In this document: positions 62,101 through 64,000 of the stretch, piece after piece | Numbering within the stretch: the stretch's first letter is position 1 | Layout: each line of letters begins with the position of its first letter | Assembly (NCBI RefSeq): GCF_014203275.1 | Contig: NZ_JACHIP010000005.1 | Location: 248,001-312,000 of the forward strand | Source of the DNA: Granulicella aggregans | GTDB lineage: Bacteria; Acidobacteriota; Terriglobia; Terriglobales; Acidobacteriaceae | DNA length: 64,000 nt | Direction: 5' to 3' | Notes under the pieces: model-generated | Told to the model about the DNA's origin: nothing | Database searches by the model: none | Seen by the model: only the letters and a program-made list of their open reading frames with translations | Made by a program: the position numbers and the translations under genes

Positions 62101-63329
62101 CGGCACTGACGATCACGCCTTCGCCGCTCAACTTCGGCAACGTACTTGCAGGACAGACGACGTCGATCGAGATCAGTCTAGCCAATGTCACCGAGACCGG
62201 CGTGTTGGCGCAGACGATCGTCTCATCCGATCCGGCGTTCAACACCAGTCTCTCTCCTTACTGCACTACCAGCCCTATCCCATTCAAATCCAGCTGCGGC
62301 CTGATCGTCTCCTTCACACCGACTTCCGCAAAGAGCTATAGTGCCACGCTCATGCTGAAGAACATCATCGCCACAGCCTGCGGCGGATGCACAACCACCT
62401 ACCCCAACCAGACCCTCGCCGTGACGGGAACGGGCTTTTTGCCAGATCCACCTGCTTTCAGCCCGTCAGGAGGAACCTTTGCATCGAAGCAGAGCGTGAC
62501 GCTGGGTGATGCGACTTTTGGTTCGACCATCTATTTCACCGTAGACGGTTCAACACCGACCGTAAGCTCGCCGGTCTACTCGTCGCCGATTCAGGTCAGC
62601 AGTACAGCGACGATCCGTGCGATTGCCGTCTTAGGCGGCGTATCAAGCACCGTGTCGAGCGCCTCGTACACCATCAATCCAGCTGGCTGCCAGACCGTCA
62701 ACTACTCCAGCGGCTTCTCCGCATCGGGACTGTCGCTGAATGGAGGAGCCGCTATAAACGGCACAGCTCTCGAACTCACCGACGGAGGTCTGTCCGAGGC
62801 CCGCAGCGCCTTCTTCTCGACCGCCCTGCCCACCACCAGCTACGCCACTGACTTTACCTTCCAGATAACCGACCCCTTGGCCGATGGCATGACCTTCACC
62901 ATTCAATCCAACAACCCCAACGTAGTAGGGTATGGGGGCGGCGGTCTCGGATATGCCGGAATCCCGAACAGCGTGGCGATCAAAGTAGACCTGCACAACA
63001 ATGCGGGAGAGGGCACGGACTCGACGGGAACTTACATCGATGGCGCGTACCCAAGCATACCGGCGATCAACCTTGGCCCGGCCGGGATCGACCTGCACAG
63101 CGGCCACATCTTCGCAGTGCATCTTGCCTATGCGAGCGGGCTTACCAAGGCAACGATCAAGGACACCGTGACGGGCGTCTCAGCGACCATGAACTTCCCC
63201 GGCGACATCACCACGGTCGTCGGTAACAGCGCCTGGTTCGGCTTCACCGCCGGAACCGGAGGCAAGAGCGCGACCCAGAAGATCCTCACCTGGTCGTACA
63301 GCGGAGGACCGGGTTGCCCCACGAAGTAA
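56130..63329 (+). CDS. Giant secreted protein: RCC1 repeats, choice-of-anchor D modules, lectin-like domain
   Basis: A 2399-aa secreted protein. The signal is LRSLSLLCICAVTAVSGTFVNA. An Ig-like domain (to about residue 115) is followed by more than fifteen RCC1-type repeats (about 130-860), recognisable by HTCALL...CWGxNxxGQLGNG. Two general ASH/choice-of-anchor D modules (about 960-1170) follow, then five closely related 117-residue modules (about 1174-1757), three more of a second type (1758-2103), a chitobiase C-terminal-like module (FTVDGSTPTVSSPVYSSPI) and an L-type lectin-like end (NYSSGFSASGLSLNG ... VAIKVDLHNNAGEG). It is probably a cell-surface adhesin or polysaccharide binder. It could be anchored by sorting signals not recognised here. 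Confidence 0.85.
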   Translation: MRILRSLSLLCICAVTAVSGTFVNAQTLTVQPAVSISDVNNSLPVAIAVAGPNIATGTVTLIGGGYNSGAQTLDHNAEYLFTIPPNSLSVGTDTLTVSYSGDTNYAPFSKSVTIKVAASVPLRVSVIGPVATQVAAGTGHTCVLTAASITTPETIQCWGSNSHGQLGNGTTTDTTLPVQVDTSFYQTINPTDVPVVALAVGDNHTCALRPSTSSYGVDPICWGANASGQLGNGSNADSSTPVLVPINDFTVKAAAIAAGSAHTCVLLDDGSAQCWGDNSHGQLGDGTVANSTSPVTVSGLSNAIAIAAGGNHTCALLTNDTVVCWGENGNGQLGNSSIKDSSTPVAVAGLGGSATLLALGGTHSCALLTDGTLKCWGGNAHGQLGNSSITDSSTPVAVSGVVGATTVAAGGLHTCAVVAAGGGTVQCWGSNADGQLGDNTITDRTVPVHTGTLSNVTALTLGGSHTCAQNAVGVLSCWGDNATGQLGNATKQAGGVLSPLPVNGMGGIAATVSTGGLQACSITAGGTANLGSGGTLKTNGAPFCWGQNGGDLGNGSTQPSSTPVEVLGLGDTVKTLYIGGLTSCAILIDGSVDCWGGDVNTVKSLTPVKITGFSGTVLQLSISPYAICALISNGTVQCWGNNYYGELGDGTINNSATPVTVVGVSGATAISGRQYPTCALISGGTVECWGDGASGLTSAGVSGVTAVSAGQDFNCVLLADKTVECWGLNTFGQLGNGTTSSNPTGVGPVVGLSGVAQLSAGAEHTCALLSDTTVKCWGYNNEGELGNGTTTISSTPVKVVGLTGVNFISSGDGTTLALVSDGTLQGWGSNDAQQLGDSTGMSSTNLELNQYVLPVPVFEGQSISFNPPPSEAVGSKTDLVPLTTGSSDLSATFDAWTIANCEIDYNASGTALTVLNSKQPLLCGVRASQSGGYNLYGGSLAPAASQQHSVAVGASFLAPLAALSPTSLAFGSIAVGDTSPAQTLTLSNSGSASLSITGISITGLNASQFKETTTCTSTLAAGANCTISLTFTPTTPASAVATVAVADNAAGSPQTASLSGTGTAPAAPKAALTPASVTFGSITVGSFSAAQTFTLTNAGTATLPITSTGISGSGAAAFKIASNTCGASLAAGANCNITVTFKPSAAGAASATLSVNDSVGAQSANLTGTGVALPPALAVAPSPLNFGTVNVGGTKGQSVEIVNLSSTPVSVQTISSSDPAVDVSLLSTSCSGKPLAVGMHCLANVRFTPTAAKSYSATITLGGIVATGCGGCTIAYPNQTLAAIGTGVVAPPALALSASPINFGNVIVGGTKGQSVEIVNLSSTPVTIKTISSSDPAIDVSLLSTSCSGKPLAVGMHCLANVRFTPTAAKSYSATITFGGIVATGCGGCTIAYPNQTIAVTGTGVMAPPALAFAPSPVSFGTVIVGGTKVQSVDMVNLSSTPILIGTISSSDPAIDVSLLSSSCTGKPLATGVHCDAVLRFKPTAVKSYSATITLGGIVATGCGGCVIAYPNQAITITGTGVVAPPALTLSASPINFGSIIIGATGAKEVEIVNLSSTPVSIETISSSDPAIDVSLLSTSCSGKLLAVGMHCLANVRFTPTAVKSYSGTITLGGIVATGCGGCSIAFPNQTLAAIGTGAASPPALDVTPSISFGSVIIGGTGTKGVEIVNISSTPVSIKTISSSDPAIDVSLLSTSCSGKPLAVGMHCLANVRFTPTAAKNYSATITLGGIVATGCGGCSIAFPNQTIAATGVGVAPTPALAITPSPVNFGGEVLGQTATFLISLANVTETGVLPKTITSSDPAFNPNVATYCSTTPIPAKTVCGLEISFAPTVAKSYSATITLKNISATDCGGCTTVYPDQTFTVTGTGTAPPTSIIVTPSPVNFGGEVLGQTTTFLISLANVTETGVLPKTITSSDPAFNPNVSTYCSTNPIPAKTVCGLEISFAPTVAKSYSATIRLKNIIATDCGGCTTVYPDQTFTVTGTGVAPTPALTITPSPLNFGNVLAGQTTSIEISLANVTETGVLAQTIVSSDPAFNTSLSPYCTTSPIPFKSSCGLIVSFTPTSAKSYSATLMLKNIIATACGGCTTTYPNQTLAVTGTGFLPDPPAFSPSGGTFASKQSVTLGDATFGSTIYFTVDGSTPTVSSPVYSSPIQVSSTATIRAIAVLGGVSSTVSSASYTINPAGCQTVNYSSGFSASGLSLNGGAAINGTALELTDGGLSEARSAFFSTALPTTSYATDFTFQITDPLADGMTFTIQSNNPNVVGYGGGGLGYAGIPNSVAIKVDLHNNAGEGTDSTGTYIDGAYPSIPAINLGPAGIDLHSGHIFAVHLAYASGLTKATIKDTVTGVSATMNFPGDITTVVGNSAWFGFTAGTGGKSATQKILTWSYSGGPGCPTK
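59652..61403 (+). repeat. Five tandem 351-bp coding repeats
   Basis: The unit starts CCGGCACT- (or CCGGCGCT-) at 59652, 60003, 60354, 60705 and 61056, a spacing of exactly 351 bp, with the next module starting 348 bp later. Long stretches are nearly identical between units, for instance the segment encoding ISSSDPAIDVSLLSTSCSGK. They are in-frame modules of the giant gene, so recent duplication or gene conversion is likely. Confidence 0.9.
61404..62440 (+). repeat. Three tandem coding repeats of a second type
   Basis: Three modules of about 340-350 bp within the giant gene. Each encodes PVNFGGEVLGQT (or PLNFGNVLAGQT), SLANVTETGVLPKTI and ATDCGGCTTVYPDQTF-like text. The first two are almost identical and the third is more diverged. 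They are related to, but distinct from, the five-unit array before them. Confidence 0.85.
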
Positions 63330-63813
63330 AGATGCCTGCCTCCCCGGTCACCCCATTCTTGGCCTGGAAAGGTTGGGGCATGTAGTTGATTCGGATGTTG
63401 AGCTACTGTGTCAGGCGCGAATCTGACGTTGATCTGATCCGGCGTCGCTAGCTGCTATTCCGGATTCGAGAAATCGCCAATGTACTTGTTCCAGCAAGAT
63501 GAGAAAAGTGCATTGGCCTGTTCTCGTTAATCTATATTTGCCAGCGCTGATCGGTGAAGATCTGAACCTGAACGAGAGACGGCGCGGCGCTCAATTTGTG
63601 TGACGAATGAAGGTGAGTGACACAGCACCGTACGTCGGTGGGCAACTGGGAAGTCTGCCTCGAGCCGTTAGACTGGCTGATCAAGATCTAACCATTCAGA
63701 GCTTTAGGACTTCGGGGGACTTACAATTCGCTCGCTGAATACATCGATGCATCGGATACGGATCGGTCAATGAGACACGGGCGAAAGCTCCGTATGCCCT
63801 GTGATGTGAATAG
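63330..63813. other. Non-coding stretch with an IS-like end fragment
   Basis: No credible gene is seen. Near 63472-63525 a stretch (AAATCGCCAATGTACTTGTT ... GTGCATTGGCCTG) resembles 50264-50320 in the IS110-like remnant, so it is probably a decayed copy of the same IS end. The rest shows no structure I can name. Confidence 0.45.
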
Positions 63814-63999
63814 CGTCTCGGTAACTCCGTTAGACATAGGGGCAATATAACGCCATTACTCCAATTGAAATTGCAATTCCTGCTAGGCCACTCCTCAGTC
63901 CTCACGACCGAGCGATACCTAGGCTGCAAGCAGAACCTGGAAGGACCCGCGAACGACCGCTTCGGCTGCCTATTCTCAAGGGTTCTGGATTCGCGATAA
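63814..63999 (+). pseudogene. C-terminal fragment of a tyrosine recombinase
   Basis: The open stretch contains LQFLLGHSSVLTTERYLGCK, the box with the second His and the nucleophile Tyr of tyrosine recombinases of the integron-like/XerC type common in Acidobacteriota. It ends at the TAA at 63997-63999. Only about 45 residues match; the upstream frame is closed by a TAG at 63811-63813 and no catalytic Arg or first His is present nearby. It is therefore a truncated remnant. Confidence 0.7.
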
Positions 64000-64000
64000 G

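Noticed and set aside
59652..62440. Tandem repeats considered as a CRISPR-like array
   Set aside because: Units are about 350 bp, in frame, and encode related protein modules; there are no short repeats with unique spacers and no cas genes.

Overview
The window looks like chromosomal DNA of a soil Acidobacteriota of the Terriglobia type (Granulicella/Edaphobacter/Terriglobus-like). This is inferred from high GC, from ECF sigma factors paired with Ser/Thr kinase or CHAT proteins, from very large secreted proteins built of FG-GAP, RCC1, Ig-like and choice-of-anchor repeats, and from the style of the metabolic genes. No rRNA is present to confirm the assignment.

Layout. 1-21.9 kb is ordinary core chromosome: glnD (5' part) and glnB for nitrogen signalling, a secreted esterase, gmhA, a CPA1 Na+/H+ antiporter, glgX, a three-gene HME-RND metal efflux operon (outer-membrane factor, adaptor, pump), an ABC permease/ATPase pair divergent from a tesA-like SGNH hydrolase, truB, a pterin block (folE and two tandem PTPS genes), a family 2 glycosyltransferase, a TlpA/ResA-like lipoprotein thioredoxin, a small HMA-like protein and tRNA-Arg(ACG).

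22.0-37.7 kb is an integrated element of about 15.6 kb bounded by a 38-bp direct repeat. The repeat is the 5' half of tRNA-Val(CAC); the complete tRNA-Val lies at the right end, next to a tyrosine integrase and an excisionase-like protein. The element carries a primase-polymerase/ATPase protein, an S49 prohead protease, an HK97-type major capsid protein, a tape-measure protein, a signal-peptide collagen-like protein and several small zinc-binding or paralogous proteins. No terminase, portal, head-tail connector or other tail gene is recognisable, so it is either a reduced prophage or a capsid-encoding satellite. This is the most interesting part of the window.

37.7-64 kb is accessory chromosome: a frameshifted second integrase, a secreted Ca2+-dependent PI-PLC-like protein, a 1294-aa FG-GAP/Ig-like protein, an operon of CHAT-TPR protein, ECF sigma factor and anti-sigma-like protein, an azoR/marR divergon with two operator-like palindromes, remnants of an IS110-like element, an ECF sigma factor divergent from a TPR-bearing Ser/Thr kinase, a collagen-like secreted protein, and a 2399-aa secreted protein with RCC1 repeats, eight homologous choice-of-anchor modules, a chitobiase-type module and an L-type lectin-like domain. 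The window closes with the C-terminal fragment of another tyrosine recombinase.

Starts were chosen from visible ribosome-binding sites, signal peptides and overlaps. No database search was possible, so all family calls rest on motif recognition.
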